Shown here: piece after piece, positions 53,740 through 62,085 of the stretch | How positions within the stretch are numbered: the first letter of the stretch is position 1 | Layout: each line of letters starts with the position of its first letter | Source of the DNA: Streptomyces hoynatensis | Lineage (GTDB): Bacteria > Actinomycetota > Actinomycetes > Streptomycetales > Streptomycetaceae | NCBI RefSeq assembly: GCF_003626535.1 | Contig: NZ_RBAL01000005.1 | Coordinates: forward strand, 186,001 to 250,000 | DNA: 64,000 nucleotides | Direction: 5' to 3' | Made by a program: the position numbers and the translations under genes | The notes under the pieces: model-generated | Seen by the model: the letters and a program-made list of their open reading frames with translations, nothing else | Databases searched by the model: none | What the model was told of the DNA's origin: nothing

Positions 53740-54125
53740 GGCGCAAGCCTACGTTCTCAAACGCCGGACAGTGGTCCACCTGTTCGCCTAAGCTGCCTGA
53801 CGGCCCGCGAACGCGACGGCCCGGGCGGCCCTCCGGGGCCGGATGTCGAACGCCTTCGAGTGAGGCGGTCGCGGAGGTCTCGCGAAGACGCGAGACAGCG
53901 CGCGGAGACACTGTGCCCTCCCGAGCACCACTCCCGCAACCTGCGCCTTCTCCCTCACCCACGCGGGTGATCTCGCCACGCGCATAGTCCGAACGGGCCA
54001 TTCAAGATTAGGCCCCATGGGGGTGTTGTGGGGTGCCTGCCTTCCGTAACGTCCTCAACTGGCAAGGGACGAAACGCCCCTTGCCGCCGTGGGGGAGCCT
54101 CGATTCGGGAGAGGACGGCACCGGC
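53740..54125. other. Divergent promoter region PBP / wblA
   Basis: 386 bp. It contains the PBP -10 candidate next to its ATG and a palindrome TCACCC-ACGC-GGGTGA at 53955-53970, 155 bp before wblA. No coding frame supported. Confidence 0.6.
53746..53751 (-). promoter_or_regulatory. Putative -10 (TAGGCT) for leaderless PBP transcript
   Basis: TAGGCT on the minus strand, 6 nt before ATG 53739. Confidence 0.4.
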
Positions 54126-54488
54126 ATGAGCTGGGTTAGCGACTGGAGTGCGCAGGCGGCCTGTCGCACGACTGATCCGGACGAACTGTTCGTACAGGGC
54201 GCGGCGCAGAACCGCGCCAAGGCCGTCTGCACCGGGTGCCCGGTACGGACGGAGTGCCTTGCGGACGCGCTCGACAACCGCGTGGAGTTCGGTGTGTGGG
54301 GCGGGATGACGGAGCGCGAGCGGCGCGCGCTGCTGCGCAGGCGCCCCACGGTCAACTCCTGGCGCCGGCTGCTGGAGACGGCGCGTTCCGAGTACGAGCG
54401 CGCGGCCCGCCCGCATGGCGAGGCCGCCGAGGCCACGGGCGGGGAGCCCGCGGAGTTCCCCTACGCCCAGTACGCCAACGTCGGCTGA
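54126..54488 (+). CDS. wblA: WhiB-family regulator WblA
   Basis: 120 aa from ATG 54126; the frame opens at 54033, but SWVSDWSAQAACRTTDP is the WblA N terminus. Four [4Fe-4S] ligand cysteines, Cys13, Cys35, Cys38 and Cys44, then the GVWGG turn and the basic RERRALLRRRPT helix for DNA and sigma contact. WblA is a pleiotropic regulator that favours sporulation and lowers antibiotic production in several Streptomyces. GGAGAGG lies upstream. Convergent with the ArsA pair, orthologous in position to whiB4. Confidence 0.95.
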   Translation: MSWVSDWSAQAACRTTDPDELFVQGAAQNRAKAVCTGCPVRTECLADALDNRVEFGVWGGMTERERRALLRRRPTVNSWRRLLETARSEYERAARPHGEAAEATGGEPAEFPYAQYANVG

Positions 54489-54513
54489 TCCTCCCGCCGC
54501 CTGTGCCGGCCCT

Positions 54514-54531
54514 CCCCCGCGGCCGCGGGGG
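54514..54531. terminator. Palindromic terminator, wblA / arsA-like
   Basis: CCCCCGCGGCCGCGGGGG, a perfect 18-bp palindrome between convergent genes, followed by further palindromes (GCGCCCGCGGGCGC). Confidence 0.6.
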
Positions 54532-54601
54532 ACGCGCCCGCGGGCGCACGCCGGGGCCGCGCGTACGCGGCGCCCGCGCGGGTGGGAGGGGCGTGCGGCG
54601 G

Positions 54602-56095
54602 CTAGTCCGCGCCGGAGGCCAGGCGTTCGCCGATGGCGCGCAGCCCCGCCAGATCGTGTACGTCGCCGGGCAGGGCGGCCACCTCCACCATGGGCACCCT
54701 GGGGTGCACCGCGGTGAAGCGGGCCCGCATCCGGCTCTCGCGCGCCACCTGCCGCATGCGTTCGGCGTGGACGCGCAGCAGCCCGGCGGCAAGGCCGTCG
54801 GTGTCCTGGCGGTCGGCGGCCTCCTCGGGCTGCGCGGGCCGCCGCGGATCTTCGGTTGTCTCCGCGGTCTGGGGGGTCCTCGGTGTGGGAGGGGCGTCCG
54901 CCGGGGGATGGGGCTCGGGAGAGGGACGGGCGCTCCGCAGTCGATCCTGCCCCCGCGAGTGATCCACAATGCCGCCCGGGGCAAGATTTTTTGCCCCGGG
55001 GGCCCCGGGCGCACCGCCGGCCCCGCCGGCATCCCCGGCCGGCCCGGCGGCGGCCGGCCCCGCGGGGTCGAGGATCTCGGCCGCGGCGAGGGCGCGTTCC
55101 GCGCTGAGCCGGGCCGCGGCCGAGGCGTGCACCCGGTTCAGCACGAGCCCGGCCAGCGGCATCCGGTCGGCGGCGAGCCGTTCCACGAAGTACGCGGCCT
55201 CCCGCAGCGCGTCCCGCTCCGGGGCGGCCACCACCAGGAAGGCCGTCCCCGGCGCCTGGAGCAGCCGGTAGGTGGCGTCGGCCCTGGTGCGGAAGCCGCC
55301 GAACATCGTGTCCATGGCGGCGACGAAGGTCTGCACGTCCCGCAGGAGCGCCGTTCCCAGGACCTTGCCGAGGGTGCCGGTGAACAGCTGCAGCCCGGCC
55401 ATGCCCAGGCTCATCACCTTCCGGCCGGCCCGGCCGCCCGCCTTCGCCGGGGCGGTCAGCACCCGGATGAAGCGGCCGTCGAGGAAGGAGCCGAGCCGCT
55501 GCGGGGCGTCGAGGAAGTCGAGGGCGGAGCGGCTCGGCGGGGTGTCCACGACGATGAGGTCCCACTCGCCGCGGGCCGCGAGCTGGCCGAGCTTCTCCAT
55601 CGCCATGTACTCCTGGGTCCCGGCGAAGCCGGCGGAGAGCGACTGGTAGAAGGGGTTGTCCAGGATCGCCCTGGCGCGCGCCGGGTCCGCGTGCGCCTCC
55701 ACGATCTCGTCGAACGTCCGCTTCATGTCGAGCATCATGGCGAAGAGCTCGCCCCCGGCGGCCGGGTCCGTGCCCGGCACCGGCCGCGGCACGTTGTCCA
55801 GCTCGCCGAGCCCCATGGACTGGGCGAGCCGGCGCGCGGGGTCGATCGTCAGCACCACGACGCGGCGCCCGCGCTCCGCGGCCCGCAGGCCGAGCGCGGC
55901 GGCCGTGGTCGTCTTGCCGACGCCGCCGGCGCCGCAGCACACCACGATCCGGGTGCCGGGGTCGTCCAGCAGCGGGTCCACGGGCAGGCGCGGCACCTCG
56001 TCCGTGATGTCGGTAATGTCGGCAATGTCGGCGATATCTGCGATATCCGTGGTGTTCGCCGGGCTCGCCTGACCCGTGGGGCTCGTCGGGCTCAC
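54602..56095 (-). CDS. ArsA/Get3-type ATPase (second of pair)
   Basis: 497 aa from GTG 56095, preceded by GGGAGGCGAGG. Deviant Walker A GAGGVGKTT at residues 55-63, switch I LTIDPARRLAQSMG, switch II VVDTPPSRSALDFLD. The N terminus carries a T-D-I/A-D-I repeat (residues 16-32) coded by a 9-bp tandem repeat, and a low-complexity insert of about 90 residues (AAGPAGDAGGAGG then Pro-rich) interrupts the C-terminal third. These paired ATPases form heterodimers and in mycobacteria affect redox and membrane-protein homeostasis; no arsenite genes are nearby. Confidence 0.9.
   Translation of the reverse strand: MSPTSPTGQASPANTTDIADIADIADITDITDEVPRLPVDPLLDDPGTRIVVCCGAGGVGKTTTAAALGLRAAERGRRVVVLTIDPARRLAQSMGLGELDNVPRPVPGTDPAAGGELFAMMLDMKRTFDEIVEAHADPARARAILDNPFYQSLSAGFAGTQEYMAMEKLGQLAARGEWDLIVVDTPPSRSALDFLDAPQRLGSFLDGRFIRVLTAPAKAGGRAGRKVMSLGMAGLQLFTGTLGKVLGTALLRDVQTFVAAMDTMFGGFRTRADATYRLLQAPGTAFLVVAAPERDALREAAYFVERLAADRMPLAGLVLNRVHASAAARLSAERALAAAEILDPAGPAAAGPAGDAGGAGGAPGAPGAKNLAPGGIVDHSRGQDRLRSARPSPEPHPPADAPPTPRTPQTAETTEDPRRPAQPEEAADRQDTDGLAAGLLRVHAERMRQVARESRMRARFTAVHPRVPMVEVAALPGDVHDLAGLRAIGERLASGAD
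56006..56050. repeat. 9-bp coding microsatellite in ArsA-like gene
   Basis: Five 9-bp units (GATGTCGGT-type, diverged) encoding repeated Asp-Ile-Ala/Thr near the N terminus of the ATPase. In-frame length variation is possible. Confidence 0.75.
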
Positions 56096-56228
56096 CGCGC
56101 CTCGCCTCCCTGCCGTCCCTCCCGCGCGCCGCCCCCGTCCGGCGCCTTCCGTCCCCCGCCCGCCGCGCTCGCCGCCGGGCGCACCGCCGCGCTCGCCGCC
56201 GGGCGAGTCGCCGCGCTCACCACTGCGC

Positions 56229-57185
56229 TCACCACCGCTGCTCCCGCAGCAGCCTGGCCAGCCGGTAGAGCCCGGCCAGGTCGACGCCCTCGGCGAGCAG
56301 CGGCAGTTCGTGCACCGGCAGGCCGAGTCCCGCGAGCTCGGCGCGCTGGGCCGCTTCGAGGGCGAGCCGCGCGGCGTACTCGCGGCCCTCGGCGAGCAGC
56401 GGCCCGGCGAGTCCCGCGGCGCCGCCGAGGCCCGCCCTGGCCAGTGCCTCGGCCAGGGCCGCGGGGTCGCCTTCCGGCCGCGGCGGGGCGGCGAGGACGG
56501 GCGGGCGGACCATGTTGACCGCGACCACGCCCACCGGCAGGCCGGCGGCGCGGAGTTCGGCGATGCCGTCCGCGGTCTCCTGCACCGGCATCTCCTCCAG
56601 CAGCGTCACCAGGTGCACGGCGGTCTCCGCCGACTTCAGCACCCGCATCACGGCCTGGGCCTGGTGGTGCACCGGGCCCACCCTGGCCAGCCCCGCGACC
56701 TCGTGGTGGACGCCGAGGAAGCGGGCGATCCGCCCGGTCGGCGGGGCGTCCATGATCACCGCGTCGTACGCCCAGCGGCCGTCCTGGCCGCGCCGCCTGA
56801 CCGCCTCGCACGCCTTGCCGGTGAGCAGCACGTCGCGCAGCCCGGGGGCGATGGTGGTGGCGAAGTCGATGGCGCCGATGCGCCGCAGGGCCCGGCCGGC
56901 GCCGCCGAGCTTGTAGAACATCTGCAGGTAGTCCAGCAGCGCCCGCTCGGCGTCGATCGCCAGGGCGAAGACCTCGCCGCCGCCCGGCCCGATGGCGATC
57001 CTGCGCTCCTCGTAGGGCAGCGGCTCGGTCTCGAAGAGCTGCGCGATGCCCTGCCTGCCCTCGACCTCGACGAGGAGCGTGCGCCGCCCCTCCTCGGCCA
57101 GGGCGAGCGCGAGGGCGGCGGCGACGGTCGTCTTGCCGGTGCCGCCCTTGCCGCTGACCACGTGCAGCCTGCGCCCTGAGCTCAC
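56229..57185 (-). CDS. ArsA/Get3-type ATPase (first of pair)
   Basis: 318 aa from GTG 57185. Walker A GKGGTGKTT at residues 12-20, IMDAPPTGRIARFL switch II. It lacks the Cys pair of eukaryotic Get3. The TAGGCT hexamer 7 nt before the GTG and absence of a Shine-Dalgarno suggest a leaderless mRNA. The second ATPase follows after 133 bp on the same strand. Ortholog by position of Rv3679. Confidence 0.9.
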   Translation of the reverse strand: MSSGRRLHVVSGKGGTGKTTVAAALALALAEEGRRTLLVEVEGRQGIAQLFETEPLPYEERRIAIGPGGGEVFALAIDAERALLDYLQMFYKLGGAGRALRRIGAIDFATTIAPGLRDVLLTGKACEAVRRRGQDGRWAYDAVIMDAPPTGRIARFLGVHHEVAGLARVGPVHHQAQAVMRVLKSAETAVHLVTLLEEMPVQETADGIAELRAAGLPVGVVAVNMVRPPVLAAPPRPEGDPAALAEALARAGLGGAAGLAGPLLAEGREYAARLALEAAQRAELAGLGLPVHELPLLAEGVDLAGLYRLARLLREQRW

Positions 57186-57192
57186 TTAGGCG

Positions 57193-57198
57193 AGCCTA
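57193..57198 (-). promoter_or_regulatory. Putative -10 (TAGGCT) for leaderless ArsA-pair transcript
   Basis: TAGGCT on the minus strand with 7 nt to GTG 57185. Confidence 0.45.
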
Positions 57199-57289
57199 GG
57201 ACACCCCGCCCCCGGGGCAGGAGGCGGACTTCGGTGACTCCGGTCACCGAACGCCTGCCCGCCCCCGCCCCCGCCGGGCGCGGCGCCGT

Positions 57290-57295
57290 TAGAGT
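57290..57295 (+). promoter_or_regulatory. Putative -10 (TAGAGT) for leaderless DUF4177-RidA transcript
   Basis: TAGAGT with 7 nt to ATG 57303; no Shine-Dalgarno in the gap. Confidence 0.45.
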
Positions 57296-57302
57296 CTGGG
57301 GC

Positions 57303-57473
57303 ATGACGAAGTGGGAATACGCGACCGTGCCGCTGCTCGTGCACACCACCAAGCAGATCCTGGACAACTGGGGTGAGGACGGCTGGGAGTTGGTGCAGGT
57401 GGTGCCGGGGCCGAACCCGGAGCAGCTGGTGGCCTACTTCAAGCGCGTCAAGGCGCAGGGAGGCCCCTCGTGA
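57303..57473 (+). CDS. DUF4177 small protein
   Basis: 56 aa: MTKWEYATVPLLVHTT, then GEDGWELVQVVPG, typical of this short beta-alpha-beta domain. Function unknown. Always found beside RidA in this actinobacterial locus (Rv3678A). Its stop overlaps the RidA start (GTGA). Confidence 0.85.
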   Translation: MTKWEYATVPLLVHTTKQILDNWGEDGWELVQVVPGPNPEQLVAYFKRVKAQGGPS

Positions 57474-57937
57474 GCGCCGTGGAGGAACGGCTCGGCGCGC
57501 TGGGCCTGACGCTGCCGCCGGTGGTCCCGCCGGTCGCCGCGTACGTGCCCGCGCTGCGGACCGGGCCGTACGTGTACACCTCGGGGCAGGTTCCGCTGGT
57601 GGACGGCAAGCCGGCCGCGACCGGGAAGGTCGGGGCCGAGGTGACCGCCGAGCGGGCCAAGGAGCTGGCGGGGATCTGCGCGCTCAACGCGCTGGCCGCC
57701 GTCAAGTCCGTGGCCGGCGACCTGGACCGGGTCGCCCGGGTGGTGAAGGTCGTCGGCTACGTCGCCTCGGCGCCTGACTTCACGGGCCAGCCGCAGGTGG
57801 TCAACGGCGCCAGCGAGCTGCTCGGCGCGCTCTTCGGCGAGCGCGGGGAGCACGCCCGCAGCGCGGTGGGCGTCGCGGTGCTGCCGCTCGACGTGCCGGT
57901 GGAGGTCGAGATCCAGGTGGAGCTCGCCGATGACTGA
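57470..57937 (+). CDS. RidA-family deaminase/chaperone-like protein
   Basis: 155 aa from GTG 57470. YjgF/YER057c/UK114 fold: YVYTSGQVPLVDGKP, ICALNALAAVKSV and the C-terminal RSAVGVAVLPLDVPVEVEIQ strand. RidA proteins hydrolyse reactive enamine/imine intermediates of PLP enzymes. The usual catalytic Arg is represented by the Arg in HARSAVGV. Its last codons overlap the S9 peptidase start by 8 nt. Confidence 0.9.
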   Translation: MSAVEERLGALGLTLPPVVPPVAAYVPALRTGPYVYTSGQVPLVDGKPAATGKVGAEVTAERAKELAGICALNALAAVKSVAGDLDRVARVVKVVGYVASAPDFTGQPQVVNGASELLGALFGERGEHARSAVGVAVLPLDVPVEVEIQVELADD

Positions 57938-59771
57938 CCCGGCCGGCCGGAACCCGGAACCGCGCCCCGGCGGGGCCCCGGGCCGGGACCCGGGCACCGC
58001 ACCCGCCTGGGAGCAGCGTTTCCTGGCCCCGCGGGTGAGCCTGCCGCAGTGGGCGCTGCACGCGCCCGCCCGCTCGCTGTTCGTCTCCAACGCCACCGGC
58101 ACCTTCGAGCTGTACGCCTGGGACCGGGCCACGGGCGCGCAGCGGCAGGCCACCAGCCGGCCGAACGGGACGGCGCACGGGACGCTGAGCCCGGACGGCG
58201 AGTGGATCTGGTGGTTCGCGGACACCGACGGCGACGAGTTCGGCGTCTGGCAGCGGCAGCCCTTCGGGGGCGGCCCCGACGAGCCCGCGGTGCCCGGCCT
58301 GCCGCCCGGATACCCGGCGGGGCTCGCGCTGGGGCGGGACGGCACCGCGGTCGTGGGCCGGATGACCGAGGAGGAGGGGACCACGATCCACGTGGCCCGT
58401 CCGGGGGCGGAGCCCGTCGAGATCTACCGGCACCGCCAGTCAGGCGGGGTCGGCGACCTGTCGCAGGACGGGCTGCTGCTGGCCATCGAGCACACCGAGC
58501 ACGGGGACGCGATGCACTCGGCGATCCGGGTGACGCGCCTGGACGGCAGCCCGGTGGCCGAGTTGGACGACACGAAGGGCGGCACCGAGGAACTGGGCCT
58601 CGCGGTCCTCGGCTTCGCGCCCGTCGAGGGGGACTCCCGGCTGCTGATCGGCCACCAGCGGCGCGGCCGCTGGGAGCCCGCGGTGTGGGACCCGCTGACC
58701 GGGGAGGAGACCGACCTGGGCCTGGAGCTGCCGGGCGACGTCGGCGCCCGGTGGTTCCCCGACGGCAGCGGCCTGCTGATCGACCACAGCCACCACGCGC
58801 GCGACGAGCTGTGGCGCTACGCGTTCGAGGGGCGCAGGCTGAGCCGGGTGACGACGCCGCCGGGCACCATCGGGGGCGCCACGGCCAGGCCCGACGGCAG
58901 CACCGAGTACCTGTGGTCCTCGGCGGCCGAGCCCCCGCGGGTGCTGTCGACGAGCGGGCGCACCGTGCTCGACCCGCCGGGCCTGAAGGCGCCGCCCTCC
59001 CTGCCGGTCGCCGACGTGTGGGTCGAGGGCCCGGGCGGGAAGGTGCACGCGCTGGTGCAGCGCCCGGCGGAGGGGGAGGGCCCCTTCCCCACCGTCTTCG
59101 ACATCCACGGCGGCCCGACCTGGCACGACAGCGACGCGTTCGCCGCGGGCCCGGCCGCCTGGCTCGACCACGGCTTCGCGGTGGTGCGGGTCAACTACCG
59201 CGGCTCCACCGGCTACGGCCGGGAGTGGACGGACGCGCTGCGGCACCGCGTCGGGCTGATCGAGCTGGAGGACATCGCGGCGGTCCGCGCGCACCTGGTG
59301 GACACCGGCCTCGCCGACCCGGCGCGTCTCGTGCTGACCGGCGGCTCGTGGGGCGGGTACCTGACGCTGCTCGGCATCGGCACCCAGCCCGAGTCCTGGA
59401 CGGTGGGGGTGGCCGCGGTGCCGGTTGCGGACTACGTCACGGCCTACCACGACGAGATGGAGGCGCTGAAGGCGATGGACCGCACGCTGCTCGGCGGCAC
59501 CCCGGAGGAGGTGCCGGAGCGGTGGGCGGCCTCCTCGCCGCTCACCTACGTGGACCGGGTGCGGGTGCCGGTCTACATCTCGGCGGGGGTCAACGACCCG
59601 CGCTGCCCGATCCGGCAGATCGACAACTACGTGGCCAGGCTCGCCGAACGCGGGGTCGAGCACGAGGTCTACCGGTTCGACGCGGGCCACGGCTCGCTCG
59701 TGGTCGAGGAGCGGATCAAGCAGGTGGCCCAGGAGATCCGCTTCGCGCGAAGGCACCTGGGGCTGGACTAG
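57930..59771 (+). CDS. S9 family prolyl oligopeptidase-like peptidase
   Basis: 613 aa from ATG 57930. An N-terminal beta-propeller of about 330 residues (WDRATGAQRQATS, LSPDGEWIWWFADTDGDEFG blade signatures) and a C-terminal alpha/beta hydrolase with nucleophile GGSWGGYLTL, acid in VNDPRCPIRQ and His in DAGHGSLVV. Acyl-aminoacyl-peptidase or dipeptidyl-peptidase type; no signal peptide, so cytosolic. Translationally coupled to RidA. The 3' end overlaps the convergent SURF1-like gene by 56 nt. Confidence 0.92.
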   Translation: MTDPAGRNPEPRPGGAPGRDPGTAPAWEQRFLAPRVSLPQWALHAPARSLFVSNATGTFELYAWDRATGAQRQATSRPNGTAHGTLSPDGEWIWWFADTDGDEFGVWQRQPFGGGPDEPAVPGLPPGYPAGLALGRDGTAVVGRMTEEEGTTIHVARPGAEPVEIYRHRQSGGVGDLSQDGLLLAIEHTEHGDAMHSAIRVTRLDGSPVAELDDTKGGTEELGLAVLGFAPVEGDSRLLIGHQRRGRWEPAVWDPLTGEETDLGLELPGDVGARWFPDGSGLLIDHSHHARDELWRYAFEGRRLSRVTTPPGTIGGATARPDGSTEYLWSSAAEPPRVLSTSGRTVLDPPGLKAPPSLPVADVWVEGPGGKVHALVQRPAEGEGPFPTVFDIHGGPTWHDSDAFAAGPAAWLDHGFAVVRVNYRGSTGYGREWTDALRHRVGLIELEDIAAVRAHLVDTGLADPARLVLTGGSWGGYLTLLGIGTQPESWTVGVAAVPVADYVTAYHDEMEALKAMDRTLLGGTPEEVPERWAASSPLTYVDRVRVPVYISAGVNDPRCPIRQIDNYVARLAERGVEHEVYRFDAGHGSLVVEERIKQVAQEIRFARRHLGLD

Positions 59772-60534
59772 CGGGCTCGGGGACGAGGCCGAGCGCGGCG
59801 TCGCGCCCGGCCTCGACCTCGCGCCGCAGCAGCCGGTACCACATGAAGACGGCGAAGCCGGCGAAGACGAACCACTCGGCGGTGTAGCCGAGGTTCTGGA
59901 AGGCCTGGGCGTCGAGCCCGGTGCCCTCGGGCGCGGTGGGGGGCACGGCCCGCATCGGGGGCTCGGCGTCCCGGACGGTGAGCCAGGCGTCGGTGACCTC
60001 GTAGGGCAGCACGTTGATCAGGGAGGCGGCGCCGATCACGCCGAGCTGTCCCGCGGGCAGCCCGGTCGTCGGGCCGGGCACCTTGCCGGCGGACTCGGCG
60101 GCCTGGAGGGCGCCGGAGACCGTGACCAGGCCCTCGGGGGGCGCGGGCACGGCGGCCGGGTCGGCGTCCCCCGGCAGCCAGCCGCGGACGACGGGCAGGG
60201 CGGGTCCGCCGTCCTCGGGCCGCAGCGGGGTCAGGACGTAGAAGCCGCGTTCGCCGTCCAGGGTCCGGTGCGGCACGAGGAGCTGGTGCGCGGCGTCGTA
60301 GCGGCCCCGCGCCGCGGCCTGGTCGCCGACGGTGTCGGTGGTGAGGGGCAGCAGTTCGGCCAGCGGGCGCGGCGCCTCGTGCGAGGTGGCCTGCCGCTCC
60401 TGTTCGCGGTGGTGGTCGACCCGGTCCTGGAACCGCGCCAGCTGCCAGAGCCCCGCGACGAGGCAGACGGGGACGGCCAGCGCCACGAAGACGTTGATCG
60501 CCCACCAGCGTGGCGTCAGCAGGAACCGGTACAC
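59716..60534 (-). CDS. SURF1-family cytochrome oxidase biogenesis protein
   Basis: 272 aa from GTG 60534. Two membrane helices, at residues 12-32 and near 222-240, flank an extracytoplasmic domain with LLVPHRTLDGERGFYVLTPL and PVVRGWLPGDAD, the SURF1 signatures. Helps assemble haem-copper oxidase subunit I. A TACCGT hexamer 7 nt before the GTG suggests a leaderless mRNA. The last 18 codons are antisense to the S9 peptidase 3' end. Confidence 0.9.
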   Translation of the reverse strand: MYRFLLTPRWWAINVFVALAVPVCLVAGLWQLARFQDRVDHHREQERQATSHEAPRPLAELLPLTTDTVGDQAAARGRYDAAHQLLVPHRTLDGERGFYVLTPLRPEDGGPALPVVRGWLPGDADPAAVPAPPEGLVTVSGALQAAESAGKVPGPTTGLPAGQLGVIGAASLINVLPYEVTDAWLTVRDAEPPMRAVPPTAPEGTGLDAQAFQNLGYTAEWFVFAGFAVFMWYRLLRREVEAGRDAALGLVPEPASPAPGAFARSGSPGPPA

Positions 60535-60541
60535 GGCCTCA

Positions 60542-60547
60542 ACGGTA
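60542..60547 (-). promoter_or_regulatory. Putative -10 (TACCGT) for leaderless SURF1 transcript
   Basis: TACCGT on the minus strand, 7 nt before GTG 60534. Confidence 0.4.
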
Positions 60548-60564
60548 CTTCCGGCGCGCGGCCC

Positions 60565-62085
60565 TCAGACGGCCGGGGCCTGGAGAACGCCCGTACGGTA
60601 GACGGTGCCGGCGCAGGCCCCCTGGAGCCGGAGCGAGGCCGCCTCGGGCTCGCCCGCGGCGGGGGTGTAGCGCAGCAGCACGCCCTGCTGCGGCTCGGGT
60701 TCCTCGCCGCCGTCGCCGCCGCCCGCGTCGCCGCCCGAGCCGTCGCCCGGGTTCTCGGTGCTTCCGTCGTCCGGTGGCTCGGTGCTTCCGGTGTCGCCGC
60801 TGCCGCCCTCGTTGCCCTCGCCCGGGGTGCCGGTCTCCCCTGACGTGCCGCCGGTCTCGCCGCTGCCGCCCGCCGACTCCCCCCCCGTGCCGGTGTCCGG
60901 GGTGGGGTTCTCGCCGGTGTCGCTCAGCGTCTCCTCGCCTGCGGTCTCGCCGGTGCCCAGCTGGGTGGCGAGGCCGGAGCCGGAGTCGACGACGCAGCTG
61001 CCCACGCCGTCGGGCACCCAGGCGAACCGCACCTCGTACGCCTCCCCCGGCGGCAGCACCAGCTCCTCGTAGGTCTCGTCCGGGGTGGGCAGCCCGGTCG
61101 CCCGGTCGCCCGGGGTGCGCTCGACGACCTGCACCTGGGTGGCGAAGGCGGAGGGGTTCAGGGGGAGGACGGCCAGCTCGCCCCGGCCGGAGACGCGGCA
61201 GGGGTCGTCGGAGACGTTGACGAGCCGGAAGTAGCCGTAGACGTTGCCCTGCGCGTCGGGCGCCTGCGTCGCCGTCTCGGCGGCACCGAGCTGGGCGCGT
61301 TCGCAGGTCGGGGCGGAGACGACGAGGTTCGAGGGGTCCTCGGTGTCCTCCCCGCCGAGGGGGGACTCGTCGGAGCGGTCCTCGCCCTCGCGGCCCGGGG
61401 TGGAGCCGTCGGCGTCCCGGGGAAGGGTTCCCGGGTCGCTCGGGTCCGTCTCCCCGCTCCCGGCGCCCTCGCGGGACCGGTCGCCGTGGGCTCCGGCCGC
61501 GGCCTCGTCGCCGCCCCCGACGACGCCCTCGGCGGCGGAGAGCATGACCGGGGTGCCCAGGCCCAGCACGGCGAAGGAGGCGGCCACGCCGAGCAGCACC
61601 TGACGGCGCCTGCGCCGCCTGGCGGGCACGGCGTGCCGCAGGTGCTGGAGCGAACCGGTGGCCGGCTCGATGCCGCCGACCGCCTCGCGCAGCAGGCGCC
61701 GCAGCTCCGCCTCCTCCCCGGCGGCCTCGGGGTCGTGCGGGTCGCCGAGGTCCGTTTGCTCGTGCGGGTCGCCGGGGTCCCCGGGGGCGTGCGGGCCGGC
61801 GGGGGGCGCGAAGGGTGCCCGGTGCACGCGGTCGAGCAGCGCGTCGAGGGCCGAAGGGGGCGCGGCGGCCGCTGCCGGCTCCGCCTCCGCCCTATCCGGC
61901 TCCGCCCCCGCCTTCGGGGCCGCCTCCGCCCTATCCGGCTCCGCCTTCGGGGCCGCCTCCGCCTTCGGGGCCGCCTCCGCCTTCGGGTCGGCCTTCCGGT
62001 CTGCCGGGGCGGCGGGTTCCGGCTCGGGGGCGGGGCGGTGGGGCAGTGACTCGCGGGGACCTGGGCCCGGTTCGCGGTCGCTCAT
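60565..62085 (-). CDS. Sigma-coupled membrane protein with low-complexity regions
   Basis: 506 aa from ATG 62085, overlapping the sigma gene stop by ATGA. N-terminal Ala/Glu/Pro repeats (KAEAAPKAE, PDRAEAEP) encoded by repeated DNA around 61870-61990, a cytoplasmic helix (AELRRLLREAVGGIEPATGSLQHLRHAVPARRRRRRQ, polybasic), one membrane helix (about residues 161-185), then an extracytoplasmic part with two Cys-containing segments and a Gly/Thr/Glu-rich linker. The arrangement suits a co-regulator of the sigma factor, but no anti-sigma zinc motif is present. Function unknown. Confidence 0.75.
   Translation of the reverse strand: MSDREPGPGPRESLPHRPAPEPEPAAPADRKADPKAEAAPKAEAAPKAEPDRAEAAPKAGAEPDRAEAEPAAAAAPPSALDALLDRVHRAPFAPPAGPHAPGDPGDPHEQTDLGDPHDPEAAGEEAELRRLLREAVGGIEPATGSLQHLRHAVPARRRRRRQVLLGVAASFAVLGLGTPVMLSAAEGVVGGGDEAAAGAHGDRSREGAGSGETDPSDPGTLPRDADGSTPGREGEDRSDESPLGGEDTEDPSNLVVSAPTCERAQLGAAETATQAPDAQGNVYGYFRLVNVSDDPCRVSGRGELAVLPLNPSAFATQVQVVERTPGDRATGLPTPDETYEELVLPPGEAYEVRFAWVPDGVGSCVVDSGSGLATQLGTGETAGEETLSDTGENPTPDTGTGGESAGGSGETGGTSGETGTPGEGNEGGSGDTGSTEPPDDGSTENPGDGSGGDAGGGDGGEEPEPQQGVLLRYTPAAGEPEAASLRLQGACAGTVYRTGVLQAPAV

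Noticed and set aside
53955..53970. BldD box upstream of wblA
   Set aside because: Half-sites TCACCC and GGGTGA fit, but BldD boxes have one base between them, not four.
56229..57185. Arsenite efflux system
   Set aside because: The ArsA-type ATPases have no arsB, arsC or arsR nearby and sit in the conserved RidA/WhiB locus, so arsenic resistance is unlikely.
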